Source of the DNA: a virus
Reading direction: 5' to 3' (one strand)
Length of the DNA stretch: 32,416 nucleotides
Virus record (IMG/VR): IMGVR_UViG_3300005538_000220
Span: 1-32,416 of that record
Each line of letters begins with the position of its first letter. Within the stretch, counting starts at the first letter, position 1. A program made the translations under genes and the position numbers. Positions 1 to 8,004 of this stretch are shown one piece after another. The notes beneath the pieces were generated by a model. The model saw only the letters and a program-made list of their open reading frames with translations. It was not told where the DNA came from and ran no database searches.

Positions 1-2625
1 TCAGCGGGTTTCGAGCACGTCATTCTCTTCGTGCCGCAGGTTCTCGCTGCTTTCGAGGGGGAGGTGACTGTTGGACATCGCCCCGTTTTGGACCATCTCG
101 GCGGGCGCGATGGCGTCTTTTTCGACGAGCACGGGAAAGACGCCCGGAATTACCGAAGAGCCCCGCGGGGTATATTCCCAGATCGTGGTGTCGGCGAGGC
201 TTTGGGCGCCGCCACCGACAAGGTTGAAGCTCGGGAATTCGAAATAGAGGGTTTGGCCGACAAACTGAGCCGGCAGGACCTCCGCGAAAATGGGTCCGGC
301 CAACAACAGAAATTGCGAGCCGGCCGGCAAATCGATCGCGTAAGTACCATAGAGCCCGCGATAAAGGCCGGTAAGCGTGTATTGGTTGGGGCCGGTCAGA
401 GTTGCGTTGCTATATGACAGAAATTCGATGGCCCCCTGCGAGGTTCGCAGCGCACACAAAGTGGCGCCCGAAGCGGCCAGCTGCGACGAGATGCTGGTCA
501 ATTCGCCGCCGCTCTCGGCGAGGTTGACGGCAAGAGATGCGCCGCTCGGGCCGCAATCGGCGGTGCTGTAGCCCATCACCGAACGGCCGGCGAAAGAACC
601 GAACCGGGCGAAACTTGTCCCATCGATCGAGACATAGATGTCGGCGCCACCCCAATTCGGGTTGAACGTGCCGGAATTCTGGCCAACCGCCGGACCGCCG
701 CAGAGCCCGATCAAAAGATAGGGCGAGGTCAGACCTTGAGCCGCGAGCAATTGAGCCGTGGGTTCAAGGATAAAGGGCGGGTTTACCGAAGGGGCGGCTT
801 GGCCGTAATTGGTTGCGGCCGCCTCGGAGGCGCCGGCCTGTTTGGGGTATGGAGTGGCGGTGCCGGCCCCCGCGCCTAAGGCGGTCACCGCCTCGGAAAA
901 CACGGGCAGCGGTTTAGAGGGCGGGTAAAGTACCGGGGCCGGTGAACCGAACCAGTCTTCTGCGGTGATCGAGAGCGTGCCCTCGTCATCCTCCTCGATG
1001 GCCGTGATGCGGACCGTCAAGGCTTGGGCGCCGAGCCATTTGTCGGTGATCTGAACCAGATCCATCGGTTCCAGCAAAATGTATTTCCAGCCCAGCTTGA
1101 AGCTGTAGCTGTTGCGGTAGAGAAGCTGGCGCTGCAAGGCAAGTTGAGCGGCGATCGTCGCCACGAAATAGGGGTCAACGATCGCCCGCGCCTTGATCGA
1201 AGTATCGCGGCGCACGCCGTAAAGATCGATGGCGCTCTGGTCGAAGGCCTCCGTGATATTGGTATTGTATGAGGTGCCGCGATCGGTGATCTCGAGCTGC
1301 ACCATATTGAGGGCGTCGGCCGGGGTCGATCGCGTAACGTGCACCGGATCGTCGGTGAAACCACCGGTGATCGGACCGGCGCCAAGCCTGAGCGCCGGAC
1401 CGCCCGGGGTGACGCCGAGATAGGCGCCGACCGATGATTGCTGCACAATGAAATCGTCGTCGCCGAGGCTGTAAACCGGCGTTGTGTTTGGTGTCCAGGA
1501 ATAGGGCGCACCGGGCGCGCCGACCGTGATCGTTTCGGCACCGCTGGCCGAAGCCGAGATCGACGGCACAACACCCCGGGTTGCGACGATCATCAGCCCG
1601 TTGGTTGTCACACTCGCATAGATGCCGGCCGCAGCGAGGCTGCCATTTCCCGGATCGGCGACCGTACCGTCGCCGGTGATCAGCATGCACAAGGCGGCTC
1701 CCGCCGCGGCGTTCGAGACGATGTCGTTGGGGGTCAGATAATGCGAAAGTGTAATCGGCGAGCCCTCGAAGGCGCCCGAGAAGGTCAAAGTGAGCAGGTC
1801 GCCTTGGGCCAATTCGCCCGAAATCTCGATCGGGATATAGACCGCGGTCAAAGGCATATCGCCGCGCGGAATCACCTTCAACAATCCGCCTGACCAGACG
1901 ACTTCGCTGTTGGTGACAGCGGCGATTTCGGCCAGGATCTGCGCTGCCGATTGCTGGGAATCGTAGACCGGCGCCAGCATCAAACCGGCGGCATTGCAGT
2001 AGAGGGCCCAATCGGCGAGGCTGTCGAGATTGGCGGGCGGAAACTCAGCTCCGTAGCGCGGGTTGGTCAGCAGATCCTTGACGACCGCGGCGGGGTTGGC
2101 ATCGACCCCGTTGGGCGCGGTTCCCGCCTCGAGGCCGACGATTTCGACATTGAAATTCGGGAGTGCAGGGCTCGCGCCGAGTTGGTATTGGTCGCCGGTG
2201 AAGAACGCTGTCCCGGAATAGCCGATCGCATTGTTTGGATAGTTGGCCGCCCAGTAGGGATCGGCGTTCTGCCCGTCAGCTCCGGTTGCCGTGTAAGAGA
2301 TCCCCGTCCCGCCTTCGAGGGTCGTGACCGTCTTGTTGTACCAGAGGAGGCCAAAGCCAACCGGACCCTGACAAAGCCCGGCGATAAAATCGACCTGGTA
2401 CATGGTTTCGGACGGGCTCTTGCCGCCGCCCGCAACGCCCCCCTTGCCGCCCTTGCCCTTGCCGCCATTGGCGTTAAAGTTCTGGTAGTCGAGCAGGTTC
2501 ACCGCGATCCGGTTGGTCCCGTAGACAAGCGGGATCACCGCACCCTTCTGGCTCGTCTGGTATCGGAGCGAGGCAACGATGTTTTTCTTTTTGGCCTCGC
2601 TGCCGAGACCCAGAATGCCGGTCAT
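1..2625 (-). CDS. gpJ-like tail tip / host-specificity protein (RcGTA gp15-type)
   Basis: Probable central tip protein of the tail, 874 aa, complete with ATG at 2625 and TGA at 1-3. The N-terminus (residues 1-50) has the QTSQKG...IPLVYGTNR pattern common at the start of phage tip proteins, followed by a Gly/Lys-rich linker at about 54-69. Residues about 180-265 and 430-575 resemble the Phage-tail_3 fold that forms the hub barrel in gpJ/gp15 proteins. The C-terminal third has beta-rich segments and an LYRGLYGT motif typical of this family. It is shorter than RcGTA gp15 and I see no TIM-barrel glycosidase region at its start. Its ATG overlaps the stop of the upstream NlpC/P60 gene by 4 nt, so the two are translationally coupled, as in the GTA g14-g15 pair. 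Family assignment is by pattern only; the role in receptor contact is inferred. Confidence 0.85.
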   Translation of the reverse strand: MTGILGLGSEAKKKNIVASLRYQTSQKGAVIPLVYGTNRIAVNLLDYQNFNANGGKGKGGKGGVAGGGKSPSETMYQVDFIAGLCQGPVGFGLLWYNKTVTTLEGGTGISYTATGADGQNADPYWAANYPNNAIGYSGTAFFTGDQYQLGASPALPNFNVEIVGLEAGTAPNGVDANPAAVVKDLLTNPRYGAEFPPANLDSLADWALYCNAAGLMLAPVYDSQQSAAQILAEIAAVTNSEVVWSGGLLKVIPRGDMPLTAVYIPIEISGELAQGDLLTLTFSGAFEGSPITLSHYLTPNDIVSNAAAGAALCMLITGDGTVADPGNGSLAAAGIYASVTTNGLMIVATRGVVPSISASASGAETITVGAPGAPYSWTPNTTPVYSLGDDDFIVQQSSVGAYLGVTPGGPALRLGAGPITGGFTDDPVHVTRSTPADALNMVQLEITDRGTSYNTNITEAFDQSAIDLYGVRRDTSIKARAIVDPYFVATIAAQLALQRQLLYRNSYSFKLGWKYILLEPMDLVQITDKWLGAQALTVRITAIEEDDEGTLSITAEDWFGSPAPVLYPPSKPLPVFSEAVTALGAGAGTATPYPKQAGASEAAATNYGQAAPSVNPPFILEPTAQLLAAQGLTSPYLLIGLCGGPAVGQNSGTFNPNWGGADIYVSIDGTSFARFGSFAGRSVMGYSTADCGPSGASLAVNLAESGGELTSISSQLAASGATLCALRTSQGAIEFLSYSNATLTGPNQYTLTGLYRGLYGTYAIDLPAGSQFLLLAGPIFAEVLPAQFVGQTLYFEFPSFNLVGGGAQSLADTTIWEYTPRGSSVIPGVFPVLVEKDAIAPAEMVQNGAMSNSHLPLESSENLRHEENDVLETR

Positions 2626-3059
2626 CCAGGAAAGCTATCGAGAAAGGGGGAAAGGAACCGCACGGGGCGGCGGCTTAGCAGCGGCTGGGTGGCGTCGCCG
2701 CGGATCACACCGCCGGCATGCCAAGCATGGATCACCTGCGGCCATTCGGTGATGATCGCACTGTGGGAAAAGCAGCGCCCGAAGCGGAACAGCGCCACAT
2801 CGCCCGGCCCGGGCACCGCAACCTCTTGGGCGTAGCGAAGGATTCCGGCGAGGTAGCGCTCGGTCGAGCGGTGCAGATGCCAGTCGGGCGGGTAATAGGG
2901 CAGGTCGATTGCCGGCGCAACCCCGGCCGTGCAATAGACCGCAGCCAACAGCGTGAGGCAATCACAGCCCACGCCCTTCAGCCGGCCCATATGGTGATAG
3001 GGTGTTCCGAGCCAGCTCTCGGCCTCGGCAACGACCCGACGGCGAGGATCGGTCTCCAC
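2622..3059 (-). CDS. NlpC/P60 family tail peptidase (RcGTA gp14-type)
   Basis: Cell-wall peptidase of 145 aa that likely cuts peptide stems of peptidoglycan during DNA injection. The NlpC/P60 signature is clear: a GCDCLTL segment puts the catalytic Cys at 34, FSHSAI gives His99, and VIHAW gives a third polar residue (His111). The WLGTPYHHMGRLKG segment before the Cys is also typical of phage members. Translation starts at GTG (3059), three nt after the stop of the small membrane-protein ORF, and the stop overlaps the next ATG by 4 nt. Position directly before the gpJ-like protein matches RcGTA g14. Expected to sit in the tail tip, not to act as a free endolysin. Confidence 0.92.
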   Translation of the reverse strand: METDPRRRVVAEAESWLGTPYHHMGRLKGVGCDCLTLLAAVYCTAGVAPAIDLPYYPPDWHLHRSTERYLAGILRYAQEVAVPGPGDVALFRFGRCFSHSAIITEWPQVIHAWHAGGVIRGDATQPLLSRRPVRFLSPFLDSFPG

Positions 3060-3062
3060 GGC

Positions 3063-3239
3063 TCAAGAATGCGGTGGGAAGTCGGGCGGATGCATCAAGG
3101 CTGCCCCCAACGTCGAAAATACCGAGGCCGCCGCCAGCAACGCTCCCGGCACAGTGTTCCAATCGGCCTTCGCCGCCACTCCCAATACCGCGGCCGCACA
3201 CATGCAGCCCCACGCGGCAAGATAGGCCCACTTGTTCAC
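3063..3239 (-). CDS. small two-helix membrane protein (holin-like candidate)
   Basis: A 58-aa ORF starting at GTG. It has two hydrophobic stretches, about residues 4-23 (AYLAAWGCM...) and 31-49 (PGALLAAASVFSTLGAALM), separated by a short KADW-containing turn, and a Pro/His-rich tail. Coding use is supported by its tight fit between the lipoprotein gene (17 nt away) and the NlpC gene (3 nt away), and by an in-frame TAA just upstream that fixes the GTG as the first usable start. No good ribosome site is seen. Size and topology fit a class II holin or a small superinfection-exclusion protein; the sequence alone cannot decide. The adjacent lipoprotein raises the chance that the pair acts on the envelope. 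Confidence 0.6.
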   Translation of the reverse strand: MNKWAYLAAWGCMCAAAVLGVAAKADWNTVPGALLAAASVFSTLGAALMHPPDFPPHS

Positions 3240-3256
3240 GACTTTTTATATCGGGG

Positions 3257-3472
3257 TTAGGGAGCCGTGGCTGCGACGCCGTTCAATTGCTGCTTTAGCT
3301 GCCCGAGGCTTGTCGCCGCTTGGCTGACCACCTGGCTGCAGATCGCCAGCGGTGAGGCGGCTACCGCCGAGACTTTGGCGTCGACACCTTGGATCGAGCC
3401 GGTTGCGGCACAACCACCGAGACCGAGCGACGATGCGAGAATGACATTCAAACAAAGTGACCGTATCATCAT
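3257..3472 (-). CDS. small phage-encoded lipoprotein
   Basis: A 71-aa protein with a type II signal peptide: MMIRS, a hydrophobic core, then a lipobox Leu-Gly-Gly-Cys at 18-21, so Cys21 would be lipidated. The mature part is about 50 residues, Ala/Ser/Val-rich, with no domain I recognise. The purine-rich stretch GGGAAGAGAA directly before the ATG can serve as a ribosome site. It lies between the glycosyltransferase and the small membrane protein, in a block inserted in the tail-tip gene order. Possible roles are superinfection exclusion (small prophage lipoproteins are known to do this) or an outer spanin. It lacks the Pro-rich composition typical of Rz1, so exclusion is slightly favoured. 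Role is inference. Confidence 0.75.
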   Translation of the reverse strand: MMIRSLCLNVILASSLGLGGCAATGSIQGVDAKVSAVAASPLAICSQVVSQAATSLGQLKQQLNGVAATAP

Positions 3473-3490
3473 TTCTCTTCCCTTTCTTCG

Positions 3491-4546
3491 CTAACCAAAT
3501 CGCTGCACCCAAACGCGCTCCGCGCTCTGCGACCAAGTCGCCAAGTCGGCGAATTGACGGGCGAGGCGCGATGGCTGTGCGGGGAATGCCGCCGCCAAAA
3601 CCGCAACGATGCCGCGCATGTTGGTCGCCTGCGCTTGCGCATAAGGTCCGAGCCAACCAATCTCAGGCGAGACCACGGTCGGCACTCCCGCCGCTACGCT
3701 GTCGGCGGCGACAATATTGAAGGTCTCGGACAGCGACACCTGCATCGAAAGGTCGATCGAACTGCGCAGATACGCCCGGAATGCGTCCCATGGTCGCCAT
3801 GGCTCGGCGACCAGGACATGCTTCGCCCCGGGCGGCCCCGCCGAGCCGTCAAAAAGCGCCCGTAGATTGCGCCACACCGGGTCGCCGCCTTCGCTGCGAC
3901 CGGCGTTGACGTGAAAATAGAGCCGTCGGCCAGTCTGATTGGCGAAGGTGATCGCAGCGATCGCCTGCGTCAGGTGGTTCTTTAACGGCCGCAAGGCGCC
4001 GAAACAGCCGATATGGATTTCGCCGCGGCGGACTGGCGGCTTGGGCCGTTCGACAATCGGGTGCGGCGGGTAGTAATTGGGGCCGTAGCTGACAAGCACT
4101 TCCGGCCGGCCGTAATCGGTCGCAACCTGGCGCAGATCGGCCATCGCGGTCCGCGCGTTGCACATAACCTCAATATCGCGTTCGAGATAGCCGGCTATCC
4201 ACTGCATCGCTATTCCTTCACTCGCCAGAAAGGGCAGTTGCGAATGCAGCCGGACAATCCATTGCAGGCGGGGATAGAGCCGCTTCAAGAGGTCGAATTT
4301 TTCCGGCACCACCCACAGCGCTTCGACGATTACGTGAGTGGGACGGAAGGCGACAATCTCTCGTTCGATAGAATTGTTGTCGACGACCTCCACCGCCTTT
4401 GCCGCAACACCGCTGGCGTTCAGCTTGTCGACAATAAATCGCACTGAATTCCCGAGGCCGGACGAACGACTTGCCCCGTCAGGTGCGGTGTCCGCCCAAT
4501 AACCATGACGTCTCTTGCATATGAACAGCAGCCGAAACAGGCTCAT
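3491..4546 (-). CDS. GT-B type glycosyltransferase encoded within the tail-tip module
   Basis: 351 aa. Residues 26-60 (RSSGLGNSVRFIVDKL... and VVDNNSI) and 66-115 (FRPTHVIVEALWVVPEKF, WIVRLHSQLPF, SEGIAM) match a family of phage-borne glycosyltransferase-like proteins. The C-terminal half is a nucleotide-sugar-binding lobe: EIHIGCFGALRPLKNH at 176-191 and SETFNIVAADSVAAGVPTV at 273-291, the E-rich donor-binding segment of GT4-like enzymes. No membrane segment, so it should act in the cytoplasm or at the inner face of the membrane. Likely substrates are host surface polysaccharide (serotype conversion) or a virion protein. The gene has an A8 run and no clear ribosome site before its ATG. It separates the DUF2163 and NlpC genes, which are normally neighbours. 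Confidence 0.75.
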   Translation of the reverse strand: MSLFRLLFICKRRHGYWADTAPDGASRSSGLGNSVRFIVDKLNASGVAAKAVEVVDNNSIEREIVAFRPTHVIVEALWVVPEKFDLLKRLYPRLQWIVRLHSQLPFLASEGIAMQWIAGYLERDIEVMCNARTAMADLRQVATDYGRPEVLVSYGPNYYPPHPIVERPKPPVRRGEIHIGCFGALRPLKNHLTQAIAAITFANQTGRRLYFHVNAGRSEGGDPVWRNLRALFDGSAGPPGAKHVLVAEPWRPWDAFRAYLRSSIDLSMQVSLSETFNIVAADSVAAGVPTVVSPEIGWLGPYAQAQATNMRGIVAVLAAAFPAQPSRLARQFADLATWSQSAERVWVQRFG

Positions 4547-4648
4547 GCTTTTTTTTCGGGGTCAGAAAAGTGGTGAACGGTTCTTCGCCCAGCGGCGGAG
4601 AAGAATGAAGAGTAGAGTAGCCGCTTGTCGTGTTCGCCGGCCTGGCGC
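4547..4648 (-). other. 102-nt spacer with a candidate hairpin
   Basis: Gap between the DUF2163 gene and the glycosyltransferase gene. It holds an imperfect inverted repeat at 4581-4602 (9-nt arms with one mismatch, 4-nt loop) and an A8 run before the downstream ATG. No coding ORF is seen. The hairpin lacks a U-tract immediately after it on the minus strand, so it is not a classical terminator. It may mark the left side of the inserted glycosyltransferase block. Confidence 0.3.
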
Positions 4649-5503
4649 TTAGACCGCGTTTTCCGGCGCCGGAATGAAAGGCATACCGCCGAAATGTGCC
4701 TGGTTACCAAAGGTATTGGTGCAGGTGGCAAGGGTATGGTCGCATCCGGGCAGCAGCTGAAATTGATCGCCTGTCGCGGGCAGCGACAGAAAGGCAAGTT
4801 TGACGGTGACCGACTGGCCCGGGACAAACCCGGTGATAGTCCGCGTCTGGCCGGCGTTGGCGCCGCTCAAGCCGGTAATCGAGCCTTGTACATACGGGTT
4901 GCTCGTGCTCGGCGCTCCCTGGATCAGAGTTGATGTCGATCCTGAAGCGCAGCCAAAGGTCAAGGCCATGCTCGAGCGGTTGAATTGGCACATCGCATCG
5001 CCGAAGACATGGGTGCAGCTGGGCTGCCACAACCGTCGCGGCATCTGGATGTTTAACAACTCGAGATAGGAGCGGCATTTCATGTCGATGCCGGTACGGC
5101 TGCAATCGATATCACTGACCCGGCCGACAAACAGCACAACCGTGCCGACCACAATCCCGTAAGGCTGCATAAAGGCGCGCTCGAGGGTCAGATTGGCACC
5201 GTCGAACTGTCCGGTCCATGCTGCCTGCAGCCATGGGATCGAACCCAGCAGGTCGGTTGTCTTTGGGTAGATGTGGAGGGTTAGCTCGTCGACCTGCACC
5301 CCGGTCATCAATTTTATGCGCGAGCGCTCAAATCTGGGGCCGAGTTGAAAATCGCGCCCGCTGTTTTGATCACTGATGGCGGTATTGCCGCCTGAATAAA
5401 GGAACGTGCCGCCGCCTTGCAATACGAAGGTGTAGAGGTCTGCCATTGTAAACTGTTCATTAGAATTTAAGAGGGCCACGAGGGCCGAAGAGGCCGGCCT
5501 CAT
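4649..5503 (-). CDS. DUF2163 / phage BR0599 family tail hub protein (RcGTA gp13-type)
   Basis: 284 aa; predicted baseplate hub component between the distal tail protein and the tip peptidase. N-terminus MRPASSALVALLNS matches the family start, which supports ATG at 5503, preceded by GAGGAAAA. The C-terminal region is diagnostic: Cys-rich CDHTLATCTNTFGN followed by AHFGGMPFIP (about 253-280). Further Cys residues near 162-172 and 185 (CTHVFGDAMC, FGC) fit the metal or disulfide cluster known in this family. The gene lies 28 nt after the DUF2460 gene, as in RcGTA g12-g13. Length is close to the usual family size. Confidence 0.88.
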   Translation of the reverse strand: MRPASSALVALLNSNEQFTMADLYTFVLQGGGTFLYSGGNTAISDQNSGRDFQLGPRFERSRIKLMTGVQVDELTLHIYPKTTDLLGSIPWLQAAWTGQFDGANLTLERAFMQPYGIVVGTVVLFVGRVSDIDCSRTGIDMKCRSYLELLNIQMPRRLWQPSCTHVFGDAMCQFNRSSMALTFGCASGSTSTLIQGAPSTSNPYVQGSITGLSGANAGQTRTITGFVPGQSVTVKLAFLSLPATGDQFQLLPGCDHTLATCTNTFGNQAHFGGMPFIPAPENAV

Positions 5504-5531
5504 CTAATTTTCCTCAGCATCAGAGCTTTAT

Positions 5532-6149
5532 TCAGAATACTGAGATAAAGATGAGCTTCTTAAGCTGCCACAATCGATACATGAAATTTTCAAAATCGCT
5601 TCGGTCTTCGACAAACCGACACCGAAACCAATACGAAAAATCGGCCGTTATTACGACGCCGTTTTGCGGCGGTGTTAAGAAGGAGACGATCCCGGTGTCG
5701 GGATCGACATTGTAGCTCGAGGCGTTTTGCACGATCCCGTCGAAATAGATCGCGTCGACCGTCTGGGGAGCGGTGATCGGCTCCAAAAAACCGCCCCCCG
5801 GCAGCTCTAGACCGATCGAACGCTGCAGCTGGTAAAGGTCAGTGCTCGAGTCGCCGGTGCCGATATATTGACCGCTGACCTCGAAGTCGGTGGGGTCCTG
5901 AAAAAGGAAAGTCCCGTAGGCGCCATAACAGGAGAGGTAAAACCCCATCAACGTGCGCAACTCGTCAAATCCGGCGTTCGGGTCGTCACGCAAGAAGGCG
6001 AACACGAGCGTGAACTGCCATAAGGGGTAGGGGTAGTCGAGAGTGCGCAATTCGCGGCCAGATACCGCGCGCTGGATCCGCGTTTGAAAAATCGGGGCTT
6101 TGGTCACGCTCCATGCAAGACCTGGCAGCGAAGGAAACACCGGGGTCAT
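5532..6149 (-). CDS. DUF2460 family distal tail protein (RcGTA gp12-type)
   Basis: 205 aa from the ATG at 6147-6149. Longer in-frame extensions upstream run through the tape-measure gene in another frame and have no protein-like composition, so the short start is chosen. FPSLPGLAWSVTKAPIFQTRI near the N-terminus and the following LDYPYPLWQFTLVFAFLRD are characteristic of DUF2460. The centre carries GAYGTFLFQDPTDFEV and the C-terminus ends in a beta-rich FSYWFRCRFVED segment. The family forms the ring that joins the tail tube to the hub. The start overlaps the tape-measure stop by 1 nt (TGATG), indicating coupling. Confidence 0.88.
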   Translation of the reverse strand: MTPVFPSLPGLAWSVTKAPIFQTRIQRAVSGRELRTLDYPYPLWQFTLVFAFLRDDPNAGFDELRTLMGFYLSCYGAYGTFLFQDPTDFEVSGQYIGTGDSSTDLYQLQRSIGLELPGGGFLEPITAPQTVDAIYFDGIVQNASSYNVDPDTGIVSFLTPPQNGVVITADFSYWFRCRFVEDRSDFENFMYRLWQLKKLIFISVF

Positions 6150-7642
6150 CAGCTGCTCCGCAGCGAAGAGCCGTTGCGCATGGCCTGGTTGAGGGCGGCC
6201 ACCAAGCTTGCTCCATTGTTCCGGAAGAACGCCGCTACTGACTGTGAGTCCATCGCCGAGACTGAAAACGTAACATTGGGCGGACTGGTGGTGCCGCTGC
6301 CGATCATCGATTGCAGCCCTTGGCTGATATCCGCCGGCAGCACCATCTCGTTGGTGTGGAGCAGGGCGAGCGAGGTGTTGGGCACCATCCAACCGCCGGC
6401 GGCGGACGGGACAATTCCGCCCTTGGCAAAGCCGAGGATTGACCCGATGCCCTTAAACAAGCCGCCGAGCAGGCCGCCCGAGAAGAGACTGGGGACGCCT
6501 AGGGCGCCGAGGAGGCCGCCCGATCCGAAAAGACCTCCGGAAACACCCGCCCCCAAGATTGTCTCGCCGGCGCCGGCGAGGCCGCCAGAAAAATCCTGGT
6601 CGCCGCCGGATCCGGACCCGCTACTCAATCCTCCAATCAACAGGTTGCCCAAGCCGCCAAAGACACTCGATACCCCGGAGCCGACCAACCCGCCGACCGC
6701 AGCGCGCGCCAGACGAGCCACACCTTGCTGCACCGTGGAGGTTCCAGTCAGGAGCCCGGTGAGGGAGGTGTCGAGGGCACGCTCGACCGGTTGCGTCAGG
6801 CTTTGCCACTGTCTTTGGCTGTCGCCAGCCGCCTGTGCATCGAGTTTTGTCTTGTCGGTAAGATAGTTTTCGTAGGCGACATTCTGCTCGCCCGTCAGCT
6901 TTTGCTGAGTGTCGGCGTCGTCTTGGGCCGCGTCGAGCTTCTGGCGATAATAATCCTGCTCGATCGCCCAACGCGCGTCCAGGCTGTCTTCGAGTTCGGC
7001 GATCTGCTGAGTTGACGAGATCTGGCCAAGAGCGGCCTGCTCTCCGAGCGTCGCTTTTCTGCGGGCATAGGCCGCCTCGGCCGATCGTTCCTCGGCAGAA
7101 AGTGCCGCCAGCGCATCGCGCTCGCGCTCTGCGGCAAGTTGTTTTTCAAGTTCGTAAATATTGCTTTCGACTGCAAATTGCTCTTTCGAGCCAGCCGCGG
7201 TCAAGGCCAGCTTGTCCTGCCAAAAGGCCAACTCTTCGGCCTTCGAGCTGGCGAAGAACGATTGTTCGTCACTAAGACGACCTTGCAGCTCGGCGCGCCA
7301 TGCCGCCAATTGGCTGGTTGTGCCTTGTGCGCTTTGGTCGGACGCTTCTCTTACCGAGATGCCGGGGAGTTGCGCGGCTCTGGCTCCGTCCCCGCGGCCG
7401 AGGTTGGCGAGCGGTGCGGTAAGGCCGGAGGTAGTCGCCTGGAGCGCGTTGATCGTCGTGCCAATCTGCGCCGCAGCCGCCGTGATGCGAGCCTGTGCCT
7501 GCTGAGCGGCGGCTCCGAGCGCGTCGAATTGCGCCGTCATCGAGCCCGCGGCATCGCCAACTGCGTTGGCGGCCGCCGCGAGGCCCGATTGCAGCCCATC
7601 GGTCCGAGCGGTTATGGCGATGCTGGTTTGAAGATCAGCCAT
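6149..7642 (-). CDS. tail tape measure protein
   Basis: 497 aa; sets tail length and is likely ejected ahead of DNA. Residues 1-95 are Ala-rich helical (NAVGDAAGSMTAQFDALG...). Residues about 115-280 are a charged coiled-coil with many Glu, Lys and Gln. Residues about 300-410 are Gly-rich and hydrophobic and could insert in a membrane. The C-terminal AKGGIVPS...GGWMVPNTSLALLHTNEMVLPA is a hallmark of tape measure C-termini. If mostly helical, about 0.15 nm per residue gives an upper limit near 75 nm for the tail; this is a rule of thumb. It follows the chaperone pair, as in nearly all siphophages, and overlaps the DUF2460 start by 1 nt. Confidence 0.88.
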   Translation of the reverse strand: MADLQTSIAITARTDGLQSGLAAAANAVGDAAGSMTAQFDALGAAAQQAQARITAAAAQIGTTINALQATTSGLTAPLANLGRGDGARAAQLPGISVREASDQSAQGTTSQLAAWRAELQGRLSDEQSFFASSKAEELAFWQDKLALTAAGSKEQFAVESNIYELEKQLAAERERDALAALSAEERSAEAAYARRKATLGEQAALGQISSTQQIAELEDSLDARWAIEQDYYRQKLDAAQDDADTQQKLTGEQNVAYENYLTDKTKLDAQAAGDSQRQWQSLTQPVERALDTSLTGLLTGTSTVQQGVARLARAAVGGLVGSGVSSVFGGLGNLLIGGLSSGSGSGGDQDFSGGLAGAGETILGAGVSGGLFGSGGLLGALGVPSLFSGGLLGGLFKGIGSILGFAKGGIVPSAAGGWMVPNTSLALLHTNEMVLPADISQGLQSMIGSGTTSPPNVTFSVSAMDSQSVAAFFRNNGASLVAALNQAMRNGSSLRSS

Positions 7643-7686
7643 GGCGTTCCCCGCGAGCCTGAAGGGTCTACTGGGTTGACTTGGCG

Positions 7687-8004
7687 CTAACGCCGGGCCT
7701 TAACGGGATTGGCACAGCCCGCTTCGGCGAGAGCCTTTTGACGCAGTTCGTTGATGTCGAGCACCGCGGGGCCGAGACCGGCGTTGACATCGCGCTTCTG
7801 AAAAGCCGGGCCGAGTTCCGCGACAAGTTGACCAACATCACGGGGCGCGGCGCTTGGGGCTCGCGCCTCCGGCGGCGCTCGCCGAACCCGGGCCCGATTT
7901 TTGCCCAGGCCAAGATAGGCACCGAGCACCAGGTGAACGGGGGGATGGTCAATCCAATAACTTACCAACTCCTCAACATCGAGGAGCGTCATCGCATCGA
8001 TCAC
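7687..8004 (-). CDS. tail assembly chaperone, second part (gpT-like; probably made by -1 frameshift)
   Basis: Open from a GTG at 8004 that overlaps the stop of the preceding gene (GTGA), 105 aa if translated separately. Protein-like sequence in this frame begins well before the GTG: the segment DLDQWQQIYGLLATACGYSY lies upstream in the same frame and leads straight into IDAMTLLDVEELVSYW. This argues that the product is made as a -1 fusion with the upstream ORF (237 aa in total), like lambda gpG-gpGT. The C-terminal half is Arg/Pro-rich, then has a DVGQLVAELGPAF helix. Location between the gpG-like ORF and the tape measure is the classic position. The separate 105-aa form remains possible through coupled reinitiation. 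Confidence 0.7.
   Translation of the reverse strand: MIDAMTLLDVEELVSYWIDHPPVHLVLGAYLGLGKNRARVRRAPPEARAPSAAPRDVGQLVAELGPAFQKRDVNAGLGPAVLDINELRQKALAEAGCANPVKARR

Noticed and set aside
1951-2835. Plus-strand open frame of 294 codons opposite the tip protein
   Set aside because: Antisense to a clear tail protein and to the NlpC gene; composition is that of a shadow frame.
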